Below are positions 40,222 to 50,213 of a stretch of DNA of 64,000 nt, one piece after another. Position numbers and translations under genes: made by a program. Every line of letters starts with the position of its first letter. Position 1 is the first letter of the stretch. Under the pieces are notes generated by a model, which ran no database searches, had not been told where the DNA came from, and saw only the letters and a program-made list of their open reading frames with translations. Location of the stretch: NCBI RefSeq assembly GCF_036208045.1, contig NZ_CP121472.1:786001-850000 (forward strand), read 5' to 3'. Source of the stretch: Thiorhodovibrio winogradskyi (GTDB lineage Bacteria > Pseudomonadota > Gammaproteobacteria > Chromatiales > Chromatiaceae).

Positions 40222-43146
40222 AAAGCGCCGGGTCTCGCCGGCGCCGGCGATGTTCTCGACACAGCGCCCGCACAGCCGCGGATGCTCGGCATGGGCGCCA
40301 ACATCGGCGCGATGATGCCAGCAGCGCACGCATTTTGGGTGCGGGCTTGGGCGTACCTGGACGCGCAGCCCATCGGCGGCTTCGCTCGCGTCCGCCGGTG
40401 CCTGGTCGAGGGCATGCACTCGCGCCTCGGAGGTAATAAAGACAAAGCGCAGTTCATCGCCCAGCCGGTTTAGGATGCCGGCCAGCTCGGGCGCGCAGTA
40501 GAGCGCGATCTCAGCATCCAGGGCCGCACCGATCAGTCCGGACTTGCGCGCCTCTTCCAGTGCCTTGCCGATGGCCGCGCGGCACTCGAGCACTTGGTTC
40601 CAGGCCGCCGTGTCGAGCGGATCGCTGTCATCGAGCGCGAACAGGCTGTCATACCAGGTGGCGGTGAAGACGCTTGATGGAGGCTCCCGATGGGGATCGC
40701 GACCCGGCTCCCGACCAGGAATGTACTGCCAGAGTTCATCGGCGGTGAAGCTCAGGATGGGTGCGAGCCAGCGGCTCATGGCCTCGATAATGTGGTACAT
40801 GGCGCTCTGACAGGAGCGCCGCGCGAGGCTGTCGGTGGCCGTGGTGTACTGGCGGTCCTTGATGACATCCAGGTAAAAACCGCCCATGTCGAGCACGCAA
40901 AAATTGTGCAGCCGGTGGTAGATCAGATGGAACTGATACTCCTGGTAGGCGCCGGTGATCTCCTGCTGCAGCTCCTGGGCACGCGCCACCGCCCAGCGAT
41001 CAAGTGCGATCATCTCACCCGGGGCGACCAGATCCCGCGCGGGGTCGAAGCCGTCGAGATTGGCCAGCAGAAAGCGCGCGGTATTGCGAATGCGTCTATA
41101 GGCATCGGCGGTGCGCTTGAGGATCTCATCGGACACGCTCATTTCGCCGCGATAGTCGGTTGCCGCCACCCACAGGCGGATAATATCAGCGCCGAGGGTC
41201 TTGACCACCTGCTGGGGGCTGACCACATTACCCAGGGACTTTGACATCTTGCGTCCCTGCTGATCCACGGTAAAGCCATGGGTCAGGACGGTCTTGTAGG
41301 GTGCCCCGCTTCCACCAGGATTCACGCCAGGGCCCGTACCGGGTCCGTGCATGGCAACGGATGTCAGCAGCGAGGATTGGAACCAGCCGCGATGCTGGTC
41401 TGAGCCTTCGAGGTAAAGATCGGCCGGGGCCGTTAGGTCCGCGCGCTGTTCGAGCACGCAGGCGTGGGTCACGCCTGAGTCGAACCAGACATCAAGCGTG
41501 TCGGTCACCTTCACATAGTCCGCCGCCTCGGCCGCCGGCAGCAGGTCGCCCGCCTGCAGCTCGAACCAGGCATTGATGCCGCCCTGTTCAATGCGCCTGG
41601 CAACGGCTTCGATCAGTTCCGGCGTGCGTGGATGGCGGTCGCCGCTGTGCTTGTGCACTAGCAAGGTGATGGGCACGCCCCAGGTGCGCTGCCGGGAAAT
41701 GCACCAGTCGGGTCGGTTGGCGACCATGCCGTGAATGCGTGACTGGCCCCAGTCGGGCAACCAGCGCACGGCATCGATGGCCTCCAGCGCCGCCTTCCTG
41801 AGTCCGCGTTGCTCCATGCCGATGAACCATTGTGGCGTGGCGCGGAAGATCACCGGCGTTTTGTGTCGCCAGCAGTGCGGATAGCTGTGGCTGAAGCGCG
41901 ACGCACGCAGCAGGGCGCCCCGGGCTTTGAGGATTTCCACCACCTGTTCGTTGGCATCAAAGACATTTTCGCCCGCCAGCAGCGGGGTGCCGGGGATAAA
42001 ACGCCCATCGCCGCCGACCGGGTTATCCACCCGCAGCTTGTAGCGGTTGCCGACCAGATAGTCCTCCAGACCATGACCGGGCGCGGTATGCACCGCACCT
42101 GTGCCGGCCTCCAGGGTGACATGCTCGCCCAGGATGACCGGCACTTCCCGATCATAAAAAGGATGGGCCAGTTTCATGCCCTCGAAGGCATGGCCGGGAC
42201 CATAGGCAATCACCCGGTAATGGGCGATGTCCCAGCGATCCATGGCGTCCTTGATCAGCCCCTCGGCGATCAGCAGGCGTTCGCGCCCGCCATGGGGGCT
42301 GTTTGGCCCATCCTCCACCTGCACCAGGGCATATTCCAGATCTGGATTGAGCGCGACGGCCTGATTGGCCGGCAGGGTCCAGGGCGTGGTGGTCCAGATG
42401 ACCACTGACATGGGGCCTTCGCCCCGCTTGGAATTGGGGCCGTCTGGGACCGCATGGCAGCGTGCGAACAGGGCGTCGTCTTCCTGCACCGGGAAGCGCA
42501 CATCCACCGCGATGGATTCTTTTTCGGCGTATTCGACCTCGGCCTCGGCCAGGGCCGAGCCGCAGTCGATGCACCAGTGCACCGGCTTGGCGCCTTTGTG
42601 CAAATGCCCGGCCTCAATGATGCGCCCGAGCGAGCGCACGATCTCGGCCTCGAAGGCCGGGGCCATGGTCAGGTAGGGATTGGCCCAGTCGCCCAGCACG
42701 CCCAGACGCTTGAAGTCCTCGCGCTGGCCATCAACCTGTTTGCCCGCGTAGTCGCGGCAGGCATCGCGGAACTGGGTGGCGGTGATGCGATGACCCGGCT
42801 TGCCCTTTTTCTTCTCCACCTGCAGCTCAATCGGCAGCCCGTGACAGTCCCAGCCCGGCACATAGGGCGCGTCCAGGCCATCGAGGGTGCGAGCCTTGAC
42901 GATGATGTCCTTGAGGATTTTGTTCACCGCATGGCCGATGTGAATGGCACCATTCGCATAGGGCGGACCATCGTGCAGAATGAACTTGGGCGCTCCGGCG
43001 CGCGCGGCGCGAATTTGGCCGTAAAGATCGCTCTGCTCCCAGCGCTTGAGCATCTCTGGCTCGCGCTGGGCGAGATTGCCCTTCATCGGAAACTCGGTCT
43101 TGGGGAGATTCAGGGTGTCTTTGTAGTCGGTGTCGGACTGAGTCAC
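40216..43146 (-). CDS. ileS: Isoleucyl-tRNA synthetase
   Basis: Charges tRNA-Ile; 976 residues, class Ia. It shows [19 protein letters not shown] (HIGH motif), the editing domain ([22 protein letters not shown] [16 protein letters not shown]), [24 protein letters not shown] (KMSKS motif) and a C-terminal zinc finger ([14 protein letters not shown], then CGRCVENI). The start is GTG at 43146, giving [20 protein letters not shown] as in other gammaproteobacteria. Residues after the zinc finger are short, and the stop overlaps the possible long lspA start. Confidence 0.97.
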   Translation of the reverse strand: MTQSDTDYKDTLNLPKTEFPMKGNLAQREPEMLKRWEQSDLYGQIRAARAGAPKFILHDGPPYANGAIHIGHAVNKILKDIIVKARTLDGLDAPYVPGWDCHGLPIELQVEKKKGKPGHRITATQFRDACRDYAGKQVDGQREDFKRLGVLGDWANPYLTMAPAFEAEIVRSLGRIIEAGHLHKGAKPVHWCIDCGSALAEAEVEYAEKESIAVDVRFPVQEDDALFARCHAVPDGPNSKRGEGPMSVVIWTTTPWTLPANQAVALNPDLEYALVQVEDGPNSPHGGRERLLIAEGLIKDAMDRWDIAHYRVIAYGPGHAFEGMKLAHPFYDREVPVILGEHVTLEAGTGAVHTAPGHGLEDYLVGNRYKLRVDNPVGGDGRFIPGTPLLAGENVFDANEQVVEILKARGALLRASRFSHSYPHCWRHKTPVIFRATPQWFIGMEQRGLRKAALEAIDAVRWLPDWGQSRIHGMVANRPDWCISRQRTWGVPITLLVHKHSGDRHPRTPELIEAVARRIEQGGINAWFELQAGDLLPAAEAADYVKVTDTLDVWFDSGVTHACVLEQRADLTAPADLYLEGSDQHRGWFQSSLLTSVAMHGPGTGPGVNPGGSGAPYKTVLTHGFTVDQQGRKMSKSLGNVVSPQQVVKTLGADIIRLWVAATDYRGEMSVSDEILKRTADAYRRIRNTARFLLANLDGFDPARDLVAPGEMIALDRWAVARAQELQQEITGAYQEYQFHLIYHRLHNFCVLDMGGFYLDVIKDRQYTTATDSLARRSCQSAMYHIIEAMSRWLAPILSFTADELWQYIPGREPGRDPHREPPSSVFTATWYDSLFALDDSDPLDTAAWNQVLECRAAIGKALEEARKSGLIGAALDAEIALYCAPELAGILNRLGDELRFVFITSEARVHALDQAPADASEAADGLRVQVRPSPHPKCVRCWHHRADVGAHAEHPRLCGRCVENIAGAGETRRFA

Positions 43147-43238
43147 GGGGTTGCTGTCCTTGGTCGTTATCGTCGATTCGCCTTGTCGTGGCGAATCAGT
43201 TCTTGAAGCTGAATGTGGATGGGTAAAGGAGCTTGGCC

Positions 43239-44213
43239 CTAGGGCGCGAAAACCGCCCTGGCCGCCGCGCTGTCGCGAGCGATCTGTTCGCGCAGTGCCG
43301 CGAGGGATGAAAACTTCTGTTCCGGGCGCAGCCAGGCGCGAAATTCAACCCGCAGGTGCGCGCCATAGATGTCGCGCGCGAAGTCGAACAGATGCACCTC
43401 AAGTCGGGCCTTGGTGCCATTGACCGTGGGGCGAACACCAACGTTGGCCACGCCCGGCAGGGCGTCCCGGTCCCGTACCCGTGTCAGATCATGGTTTAGA
43501 TCATGGGCCAGGTCATGCTTCAGGCCATGCACCAGCACCGCATAGACACCGCTCAGCGGCGTGGCATGCCGGTGCAGGTGAATGTTGGCTGTTGGAAAAC
43601 CCAGTTCGCGCCCGCGCCTGTCGCCATGGGCGACCCGGCCATGCAGGCAGTAGGGCCGTCCCAGCAGCCGGCGCGCCAGGGCCAGATCGCCATCCGCCAG
43701 CGCCGCGCGCACCCGGGTGCTGCTGATGCGCTCCTCACCATCGCGCACCGTGGCGAGATTCGCAACCTCGAATCCATGGGCTTGGCCGTAATCGCTGAGC
43801 ATGTGATAGTCGCCCGCGCGCTGACGGCCAAAGCGGAAATCGTCTCCCACCAGCAGATAACGCATGCCAAGCCCATCAACTAGCAGGCGGGAGACGAAGG
43901 CCTCGGGAGCAAGATCGGCCAGCGTCCGGTCGAAGCGCAGCACCACCAATTGCTCGATGCCGTCCGCGGCCATCACTCGCGCCTTCTCGCGCAGCCGGGT
44001 CAGTCGTGCCGGCGCCCGCGCGGGCGCGAAAAACTCCATCGGCTGCGGCTCGAAGGTGATCACGGTCGCCGGCACCTGGTGGCCACGGGCAAGCTCAAGC
44101 AGCCGCCGGAAGACGGCCCGATGGCCAAGATGCACGCCATCGAAGTTACCAATGGTCGCGACACAGCCGCGGTTGGAGGCACGCAGATTATGGAGGCCGC
44201 GGATTAGGCGCAT
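43239..44213 (-). CDS. ribF: Bifunctional riboflavin kinase/FAD synthetase
   Basis: Makes FMN and FAD from riboflavin. The 324-residue protein has the N-terminal adenylyltransferase domain ([49 protein letters not shown]) and the C-terminal kinase domain ([40 protein letters not shown]). A 16-residue His-Asp-Leu-rich insert ([15 protein letters not shown]) interrupts the kinase domain between GVYAVLV and LPGVANVG, encoded by 12-bp repeats. Its order murJ-ribF-ileS-lspA is conserved in gammaproteobacteria. Confidence 0.96.
   Translation of the reverse strand: MRLIRGLHNLRASNRGCVATIGNFDGVHLGHRAVFRRLLELARGHQVPATVITFEPQPMEFFAPARAPARLTRLREKARVMAADGIEQLVVLRFDRTLADLAPEAFVSRLLVDGLGMRYLLVGDDFRFGRQRAGDYHMLSDYGQAHGFEVANLATVRDGEERISSTRVRAALADGDLALARRLLGRPYCLHGRVAHGDRRGRELGFPTANIHLHRHATPLSGVYAVLVHGLKHDLAHDLNHDLTRVRDRDALPGVANVGVRPTVNGTKARLEVHLFDFARDIYGAHLRVEFRAWLRPEQKFSSLAALREQIARDSAAARAVFAP
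43486..43533. repeat. Imperfect 12-bp tandem repeat inside ribF
   Basis: Four related 12-bp units (AGATCATGGTTT, AGATCATGGGCC, AGGTCATGCTTC, AGGCCATGCACC) read on the minus strand as [15 protein letters not shown]. Confidence 0.85.
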
Positions 44214-44444
44214 GGGGGTCTGAGAGATGGTGGAAGCGGGCAGTTTGGGGACCGGTGATGCGGTCGGCCTTGTTGAAATGGAAACTCGGCTTCGGTGAGA
44301 TGCGGGGGCATGGTTCTAATTGGGCAGCGCCCTCGGATTTTAAGTCCCCGCAGGGGCGCAATACCAAAGCCTGCCTTGACGTTTGTTTGATGGAGCTCGA
44401 CATTTTAGCGGAAAACAAGGCCAAAGACGTGGTCGGTCTTGCGA

Positions 44445-44474
44445 GATTTCAAGAGCATCGATTTCAAGAGCATC
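44445..44474. repeat. 15-bp direct repeat next to the murJ stop
   Basis: Two perfect adjacent copies of GATTTCAAGAGCATC at 44445-44459 and 44460-44474, at the boundary between murJ and the ribF-proximal spacer. Confidence 0.9.
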
Positions 44475-46146
44475 ATAGTGAAGGTCGTGAGCGAGTTGGC
44501 TCAGGCCAACTTTGCTCGTCTCGCGGCCTGGCCTGATCAGCTCTGCTGTTTGAATCCTGGTCTGCTGGGGTGGGTAGAGCGCAAGGTTGCCGTTCCGGGC
44601 GGACATGCTTTCCCCGAAATCCCAGCACTATAAGCGTCAGTGGATAGACTGATGCGCCGACTAGGATCAGGCCTGTCAGCGGTAATATGCCGTCGGCGAA
44701 GCCCGGGTCTCTTGAGACTGGCATTCTTGTTACTATCCACGCGATCAACAGTGCCATGACGGCGGTGCCGAGGGCTGAGCGCAGCAGCAGTCCGGACCAG
44801 CCAGGTCGTAGCTTGGCATGCTGCGCGCGCAGCATGGCTCGGAGGAGTAATCCGACGCCTAGGGCGGTTGCGACTGATGTGGCGAGCGCGAGACCCGCAT
44901 GCCCAAAAGGCCTCATCAGCAGGACACTCAGAACTAGGTTGGTAGCCAGGCTGATCAGGCCGATGCGCAGCGGCGTTGTTAGATCGTTGCGGCTGAAAAA
45001 GCCGGGGGCGATCACCTTGTACGCCATGAAAAAAGGCAGGCCCAAGGCGTAGGCCATGAGTGCTCGCGAAGTCTGGTGGACATCCGCCGCATCGAAATGA
45101 TCGGAAGAAAACAGGGTTGCGATCATGGGTTCGGCCAGCAGCAACAGGCCGGTGGCCGCTGGCAAGCCAAGCAACAGCACCCAGCGCAGCGCCCAGTCGA
45201 GTGTGGTGTTGAAGTCATCGGAACGCCCGGTCGCGTGGATGCGCGTGAGTCGCGGCAGTATGGCAGTGCCCAGGGCTGCACCAAGAATACCAAGCGGAAA
45301 ATCCATCAGGCGCTCGGCGTAATAGAGCCAGGAAATGCTGCCGGCAAGCAGAAAGGACGCCAGCAGGGTGTCGAGCAGCAGGTTGATTTGCGTCACGGAC
45401 ATGCCAATCAGCGTGGGGCCCATGGCGGCCAGCAGGCGGGCCAGTTCCGGGTTGTGCCAGCTGATGCTTGGGGTGACTAGCAGCCCAAGGCGCGCCAGTG
45501 CGGCCAGTTGCAGGGCAAGCTGGGCCAGCCCACCGAAGAGAACACCCCAGGCGAGGGCAAAAACCGGTTGCTCGAGTCTGGGTGCGAGCAGCAAGGCGCA
45601 GCCGATCAGAGAGAGATTCAGCAGCGCTGGGGTCAGGGCAGGGACGGCGAAGTGCTCAAGGCTGTTGAGCACCGCGCCGGCCAGGGCCGTGAGACCGATG
45701 AACAGCAGATAGGGTAGCGTCAGGCGCAAGAGCGCGCTGGTTAATTGCAGTTGTTGGCCGTCCGCGCTAAAGCCGGGTGCCAGCAGCCACACCAGCACCG
45801 GGGCCGCGAGTAGGCCCAAGCCGGTGATCAGCAGCAGCAGTGCGGTGAGCGAACCGGCAAACTCGCTGATCAGCTTGCGCCTGGCCTCATGAGGGTCGCA
45901 GCCCTGACCGCCGGTGCGTGTCAGCGCTGGGATCAGGGCGGCGGCAAAAGCACCCTCGGCGAACAGCCGTCGCATCATATTGGGAAGCCGGAAAGCGACG
46001 AAGAAGGCATCAGTCGCCTGACTGGCGCCGAACAAACGCGCAATTAAAAAATCGCGCGCGAATCCGAGCAGGCGCGAGAGGAGTGTGCCGCCGCCGACCT
46101 GGGCAACAGCACCCGCGAGCGATGCGGAGGACTCGGCTTGAGACAT
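44473..46146 (-). CDS. murJ: Lipid II flippase MurJ
   Basis: Inner-membrane transporter that flips lipid II to the periplasm for peptidoglycan synthesis. The 557-residue form has about 14 hydrophobic segments and family motifs GGGTLLSRLLGFARDFLIAR, DAFFVAFRLPNMMRRLFAEG with the conserved Arg residues, and LMDFPLGILGAALGTAILP. The C-terminal ~50 residues are hydrophilic. The ATG at 46146 (MSQAESSASLAGAV) is preferred; the frame extends to an ATG at 46203, but those 19 residues (with an STKLSSTKLS duplication) are encoded partly by a MITE-like element. Neither start has a good Shine-Dalgarno. Divergent from rpsT. Confidence 0.95.
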   Translation of the reverse strand: MSQAESSASLAGAVAQVGGGTLLSRLLGFARDFLIARLFGASQATDAFFVAFRLPNMMRRLFAEGAFAAALIPALTRTGGQGCDPHEARRKLISEFAGSLTALLLLITGLGLLAAPVLVWLLAPGFSADGQQLQLTSALLRLTLPYLLFIGLTALAGAVLNSLEHFAVPALTPALLNLSLIGCALLLAPRLEQPVFALAWGVLFGGLAQLALQLAALARLGLLVTPSISWHNPELARLLAAMGPTLIGMSVTQINLLLDTLLASFLLAGSISWLYYAERLMDFPLGILGAALGTAILPRLTRIHATGRSDDFNTTLDWALRWVLLLGLPAATGLLLLAEPMIATLFSSDHFDAADVHQTSRALMAYALGLPFFMAYKVIAPGFFSRNDLTTPLRIGLISLATNLVLSVLLMRPFGHAGLALATSVATALGVGLLLRAMLRAQHAKLRPGWSGLLLRSALGTAVMALLIAWIVTRMPVSRDPGFADGILPLTGLILVGASVYPLTLIVLGFRGKHVRPERQPCALPTPADQDSNSRADQARPRDEQSWPEPTRSRPSL

Positions 46147-46176
46147 GGAGAGCTTGGTCGAGCTGAGCTTGGTTGA

Positions 46177-46309
46177 CAGCAATTCCAAATCTGGCTGTTT
46201 CATCTGGTGTAGAAACGGCTTCCAGCCGCTTCATGACGCGCCAAGATGGCGCGTCTACTGATAAACGGGCCAACAATCGGGCGCTGGATAACGAATTTTG
46301 GAATTGCTG
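46177..46309. mobile_element. MITE-like non-autonomous element with terminal inverted repeats
   Basis: A 133-bp sequence bounded by inverted repeats: CAGCAATTCCAAAT at 46177-46190 and its inverse ATTTTGGAATTGCTG at 46295-46309 (one extra A). It is flanked by a perfect 9-bp direct repeat CTTGGTTGA at 46168-46176 and 46310-46318, as expected for a target-site duplication. Inside are two hairpins, CGGCT-TCC-AGCCG (46216-46228) and GACGCGCCA-AGA-TGGCGCGTC (46235-46255). It encodes no protein. It lies between murJ and rpsT, just upstream of the rpsT promoter, and overlaps the possible long murJ start. The family of the mobilising transposase is not known from this sequence. Confidence 0.8.
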
Positions 46310-46326
46310 CTTGGTTGAACTGTGGA

Positions 46327-46355
46327 TTGACAGGGTGAGCGCAACACATTAGCAT
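46327..46355 (+). promoter_or_regulatory. Promoter of rpsT
   Basis: TTGACA (46327-46332), 17-bp spacer, TAGCAT (46350-46355), 68 bp before the rpsT start codon and 8 bp past the right flank of the MITE-like element. Confidence 0.65.
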
Positions 46356-46422
46356 TGATCAGCTAACATGACCGAGAAGATTATAACGGTCTCATCCAAC
46401 AGACTTTCGCGAGAGGATTCCC

Positions 46423-46689
46423 TTGGCTAATTCCGCTCAAGCCCGCAAGCGCGCTCGTCAGGCCGAGACACATCGCCAGCGCAACGCCGCGCAGCGCAGT
46501 CAGTTTCGCACCGCCCTGAAAAAAGTACTCAAGGCCATAGGTGCGGGCGACCAGGAGGCCGCAACCGCTGCCTATCAATCCGCAGTGCCGGTGATTGATC
46601 GGGCTGCCAACAAAGGACTGATTCATGGTAACAAGGCCGCACGGCACAAAAGCCGGCTCAATGCGCGTCTGCGTGCCATGGCGTCCTGA
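46423..46689 (+). CDS. rpsT: Small ribosomal subunit protein S20
   Basis: Primary 16S rRNA-binding protein of 88 residues: [20 protein letters not shown], then [16 protein letters not shown] and [19 protein letters not shown]. The start codon is TTG at 46423, preceded by GAGAGGA at 6-12 bp. E. coli rpsT also uses UUG, which takes part in its autoregulation, so the same control is likely here. A strong terminator follows. Confidence 0.97.
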   Translation: MANSAQARKRARQAETHRQRNAAQRSQFRTALKKVLKAIGAGDQEAATAAYQSAVPVIDRAANKGLIHGNKAARHKSRLNARLRAMAS

Positions 46690-46750
46690 CTTCAGACCCG
46701 GCCAGAGTCTGAAGTCTGACTGAAGGCTGATCGGGCGGGCCGTAATAGGT

Positions 46751-46790
46751 AAAAAAGCCGATGCGAGCTGGTCTCTCGCATCGGCTTTTT
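46751..46790. terminator. Bidirectional intrinsic terminator after rpsT
   Basis: Inverted repeat AAAAAGCCGATGCGAG and CTCGCATCGGCTTTTT separated by a short loop; the A-run and T-run flanking a GC-rich stem allow termination of rpsT (plus) and of transcripts from the right (minus). Confidence 0.92.
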
Positions 46791-46891
46791 GTGCTTTCGC
46801 AAAACCCTGGCGCAAAACCCTGGTTGCCTTAGCGTGAAAGCAAGTTCGCCTGATGGATCTATTGTTTCATGTCAGGTGATCGGATCTTGAC

Positions 46892-48628
46892 TTAACTGGT
46901 CAATCCTTCATTGCTCGCCCTGGGGTGGGGTTTCGGGTCCGCCTGGGGCTGAGTTTGGGTTTGACGCTGCCCAGCGCGGTCGGCGATGGCGGTTTTCAGC
47001 GCATCCGGGCGGTTGTCGATCCAGTTTTCCTCTGGTACCAGTTTCAGCAGGCCGAGACTCTCGAGTCGTTTGCGCGCGGCCGGCTGGGTGCCAGCAAAAT
47101 ACACCCGGCAGCCGTGCTGGGTGGCCTCGGTCACAGTGGTCTCAATCGCCATTGAGCTGGTCACGCCGATGTGGGGCACATCGGTCAGGTCGAGGATCAG
47201 GCTGCGGGCATTGGCGATCTCGGTCTGCTGGCGGGTGATAGCCTTGGCCGCGCCGAAGATCAGCGGGCCGCTTAAGCACAGCAGCGCGATGCCGTTGTCC
47301 GGGTCGCCGATGATTTTCTTCTCCTCATTGGTTGCCTTGGGGCAGTCCATGTCCGCCGCGTTCGCACCGCCTCCGAACAGCCGTACCCCTTCTGACTGCA
47401 GGTCCGCCAAGCGGCGAATGGTCAGGATGTTGGCGACGAAGAGCCCAATGCCGACAGCTGTGATTAGGTCGACAAAGACGGTCAGGGCGATGACGCCGTA
47501 CATGATGAGCGCACCACGCGGGGAGACCCGGTGCGCGCGCCCGAGAAAATCCCAATCAACGATGTCGAGGCCAACCTTGATGGCAATGCCAGCAAGAACC
47601 GCGAGCGGAATCATTGAGACCAGCCCCGTGGCCCAGAGAACCACCACAGCCAGGATGATGGCGCGGGTGAGTCCGGAGAGTGCCGTGCGCGCGCCGGTCT
47701 GTATATTGACCACTGTTCCCATGGTGGCGCCAGCACCGGGCAGGCCACCGAACAGACCCGAGGCCAGGTTGCCAAGCCCCTGGCCGATGAGTTCCTTGTC
47801 CGAGTCGTGCTGAGTGCGCGTCAGACTGTCGGCGATCACGGATGTGAGCAGTGCGTCGATGGAGCCCAACATGGCCAGCACCAGGGCGTCAACAAGCACA
47901 CTTTGCCACAGGTCAGGCGTTAGTGTCGGCAGATGCAGTGAAGGCAGGCCGGAGGGGATGGCGCCGATTTCCCGGTAAGCACCGCTGCCGATCACCAGTA
48001 CCGCGATTAGGGTGCCGGCGACCAGTGCTAGCAACTGGGGTGGCAGCAGGCGGCGCAGGCGTTTGGGCATCAGCAGCAAAATGGCGAGTGAAATGCCACC
48101 GAGCAGCAGTTCATCGGGCTGAAAGGTGGCGGCCAGCTCCGGCAGTGCCTGTAAAGAACCGAGCACACCACCGCCCGGCGTTGGATGGCCGAGTAGCGCG
48201 GGTAATTGCAGAATGATCAGAATGAAGCCAATGCCCGACATGAAGCCCGAGATGACGGTGTAGGGCATCATGGTCACATAACGCCCGAGCTTCAGGATGC
48301 CGAACAGGATTTGAAACAGCCCGGCCAGCATCACGGTGGTGAAGGCGATGGCCATGCCGCCTTCGGGATTGGCGGCCAGGATGCTGGTGATGACCGCTGT
48401 CATGACTACCGTCATTGGGCCGGTGGGCTCGGAGATCAGGGTTGGGGTGCCGCCGAACAGGGCCGCGAACAGGCCCACCAGCACGGCGCCATAAAGTCCG
48501 GCCTCGGCGCCGGCGCCCGAGGCCACGCCAAAGGCCAGCGCCATCGGCAGGGCCACCACGGCGGCGGTCACGCCGCCGAAGAGGTCGCCGCGCAGGTTGT
48601 TGAAGTCAATGGTATTGAGTACGCGCAT
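46892..48628 (-). CDS. SulP family anion transporter with STAS domain
   Basis: A 578-residue inner-membrane transporter. The first ~420 residues hold the SLC26/SulP membrane domain (NLRGDLFGGVTAAVVALPMA, PTLISEPTGPMTVVMTAVIT, GLGNLASGLFGGLPGAGATM, VGLDIVDWDFLGRAHRVSPR); residues about 450-545 are a STAS domain (LCLSGPLIFGAAKAI, ARSLILDLTDVPHIGVTSSM). The substrate is probably sulfate or bicarbonate, but the family is broad and no carbonic anhydrase is adjacent. ATG 48628 is chosen over the GTG just before it. Confidence 0.92.
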   Translation of the reverse strand: MRVLNTIDFNNLRGDLFGGVTAAVVALPMALAFGVASGAGAEAGLYGAVLVGLFAALFGGTPTLISEPTGPMTVVMTAVITSILAANPEGGMAIAFTTVMLAGLFQILFGILKLGRYVTMMPYTVISGFMSGIGFILIILQLPALLGHPTPGGGVLGSLQALPELAATFQPDELLLGGISLAILLLMPKRLRRLLPPQLLALVAGTLIAVLVIGSGAYREIGAIPSGLPSLHLPTLTPDLWQSVLVDALVLAMLGSIDALLTSVIADSLTRTQHDSDKELIGQGLGNLASGLFGGLPGAGATMGTVVNIQTGARTALSGLTRAIILAVVVLWATGLVSMIPLAVLAGIAIKVGLDIVDWDFLGRAHRVSPRGALIMYGVIALTVFVDLITAVGIGLFVANILTIRRLADLQSEGVRLFGGGANAADMDCPKATNEEKKIIGDPDNGIALLCLSGPLIFGAAKAITRQQTEIANARSLILDLTDVPHIGVTSSMAIETTVTEATQHGCRVYFAGTQPAARKRLESLGLLKLVPEENWIDNRPDALKTAIADRAGQRQTQTQPQADPKPHPRASNEGLTS

Positions 48629-48842
48629 CACGAGTTCCCTGTTCTGATCCTGATCCAGATACTGGCCTTGGCCCTAGGCTTGAACGGCTCTGGCTTGGGC
48701 GAAACCGGCCTAACGCTCATGGTCCCGGTCACCCCGGGTGATGAATCCATGTGATTCACGGTAAGTATGGCGACTTCAGCGGTTTCTGAATAATCGCTGT
48801 TGGCAATACCCCGGATCAGCGATTGCTGATGGATGGCGCCCC

Positions 48843-49826
48843 TTAGATCTCGGCCACTACCTTGTCGTAGAAGGCGAGAAAATCGTCCGGCGTTGAACCC
48901 TCGCGCCACTCAATCGCCGCACGCGGATGCTGATTGAGCTGACCGGTAATATTGTAGGGCACCAGCGGACCCCACTCGATCTGACCGCGCAACGGCATGA
49001 CATGGTGCTGAATCACCTCAATGATGGGGCGCACGTCGAACTTAGGATTCCGCAAGAAACCCAGCAGCAGCTCGGTGTGGCAGTTGCCGGCGCCACGGCC
49101 CATGCCGAAGATAGTTGCATCCACGCGATTGCAGCCAAGAATGATGGCCTCGATGGTGTTGGCGAAGGCAAGCTGCATATTGTTGTGCGCATGGATGCCA
49201 ATCTCCTTGCCGCTGTCGGCCATGGCCGCCGCGTACTTGTGGTACAGGCGGTCGACCTGTTCGCGGTACAGGTAGCCAAAGCTGTCCACGATTACCATGG
49301 TGGAGGCCGGAGTCGGCGCGATAGCCTCCAGGACGGTGTCGATTTCCGACTCGGTGATGTTGGAGACCGCCATCAGATTAGCCGTAGTCTCATAGCCAAT
49401 AGCGTGTGCATGGGAGATCATCTCTACCGCCTCCGAGACTTGGTGCGCGTAGAATGCAACGCGAATCACATCGAGCACACTGTCGGCGGCCGGTAGCAGT
49501 TCGGTTTTCCAGTCGCTTTTGCCAGCGTCGGCCATGGCGGCGAGCTTCAGGCCATTGGTGGCACTGTCATGGTCACCCACGACGCGTCGCATATCCTCCT
49601 CGTCACAATGGCGCCAGGGGCCGAATTGCTCCTTGGGGAAGGTTTTCTTGGAGTTCTTGTAGCCGATCTCCATGTAGTCGACGCCAGCGGCCAGGCAGGC
49701 GCGGTAAACGGCTGTCACAAAGGTATCGGTGAACTGATGCGCATTGATCAACCCCCCATCGCGCACGGTGCAGTCAAGTACCTTGAGTTCGGGGCGGTAG
49801 GTGATCCAAGGGGCTTTTTCGGACAT
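48843..49826 (-). CDS. HMGL-type aldolase (4-hydroxy-2-oxovalerate aldolase-like)
   Basis: A 327-residue TIM-barrel protein of the HMG-CoA lyase/DmpG superfamily. It has the metal and catalytic motif LKVLDCTVRDGGLINAHQF near the N-terminus and the second metal site IGIHAHNNMQLAFANT; MGRGAGNCHTELLLGFL matches the region before the C-terminal part. No partner aldehyde dehydrogenase (DmpF) or pathway gene adjoins, so the substrate is not known; it may belong to the uncharacterised aldolase-domain branch rather than the meta-cleavage pathway. It lies 214 bp from sulP on the same strand. Confidence 0.85.
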   Translation of the reverse strand: MSEKAPWITYRPELKVLDCTVRDGGLINAHQFTDTFVTAVYRACLAAGVDYMEIGYKNSKKTFPKEQFGPWRHCDEEDMRRVVGDHDSATNGLKLAAMADAGKSDWKTELLPAADSVLDVIRVAFYAHQVSEAVEMISHAHAIGYETTANLMAVSNITESEIDTVLEAIAPTPASTMVIVDSFGYLYREQVDRLYHKYAAAMADSGKEIGIHAHNNMQLAFANTIEAIILGCNRVDATIFGMGRGAGNCHTELLLGFLRNPKFDVRPIIEVIQHHVMPLRGQIEWGPLVPYNITGQLNQHPRAAIEWREGSTPDDFLAFYDKVVAEI

Positions 49827-50213
49827 TGGGGTTCTCCAGACGCAAAAGCGGGCGGGCTAAGGGTTGGTTCGCGGCGCCAATCCGATACCGGACTGATCCG
49901 CCATCTTGGCCGGTTTTCAGGCCAGTGGCTGATGGTGGACCCTCGGGTGCGGCGCGCGGGCGGCTTGTTCGGCTAGTCTAGCCTAGATGAGGATTCTATT
50001 CCCTACCGGAGATCCATTAGTCCGCTGCCAGCAATTCCAAATTCCGTTTTTCAGTACTTGGTCGTCGGCCCGTTGTTCCACTAAATCGAGCGACTCAAAT
50101 TTGGAGCCGCGGTGTCAGCAGGGCTGGTGCAATTTGCCGTCATTGCGTGTGGCATAATCACCCCTGCTGATTGATCAGGCCAAGGTTCCTTCCCCTGCCG
50201 CTAACATCAAAGC
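49827..50213. other. Intergenic region between aldolase gene and lnt
   Basis: 387 bp. The only structure seen is a sequence at 50029-50083 related to the right end of the MITE-like element at 46177-46309. No clear promoter hexamers were identified for lnt. Confidence 0.55.
50029..50083 (+). repeat. Divergent relative of the MITE-like element end
   Basis: Begins with the same terminal repeat CAGCAATTCCAAAT and continues with recognisable similarity (for example GTT, TCAG and GGCCCGTT blocks in the same order and spacing) to the inverse of 46309-46255. No matching right end or flanking duplication was found, so it looks like a solo or decayed end. Confidence 0.6.
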
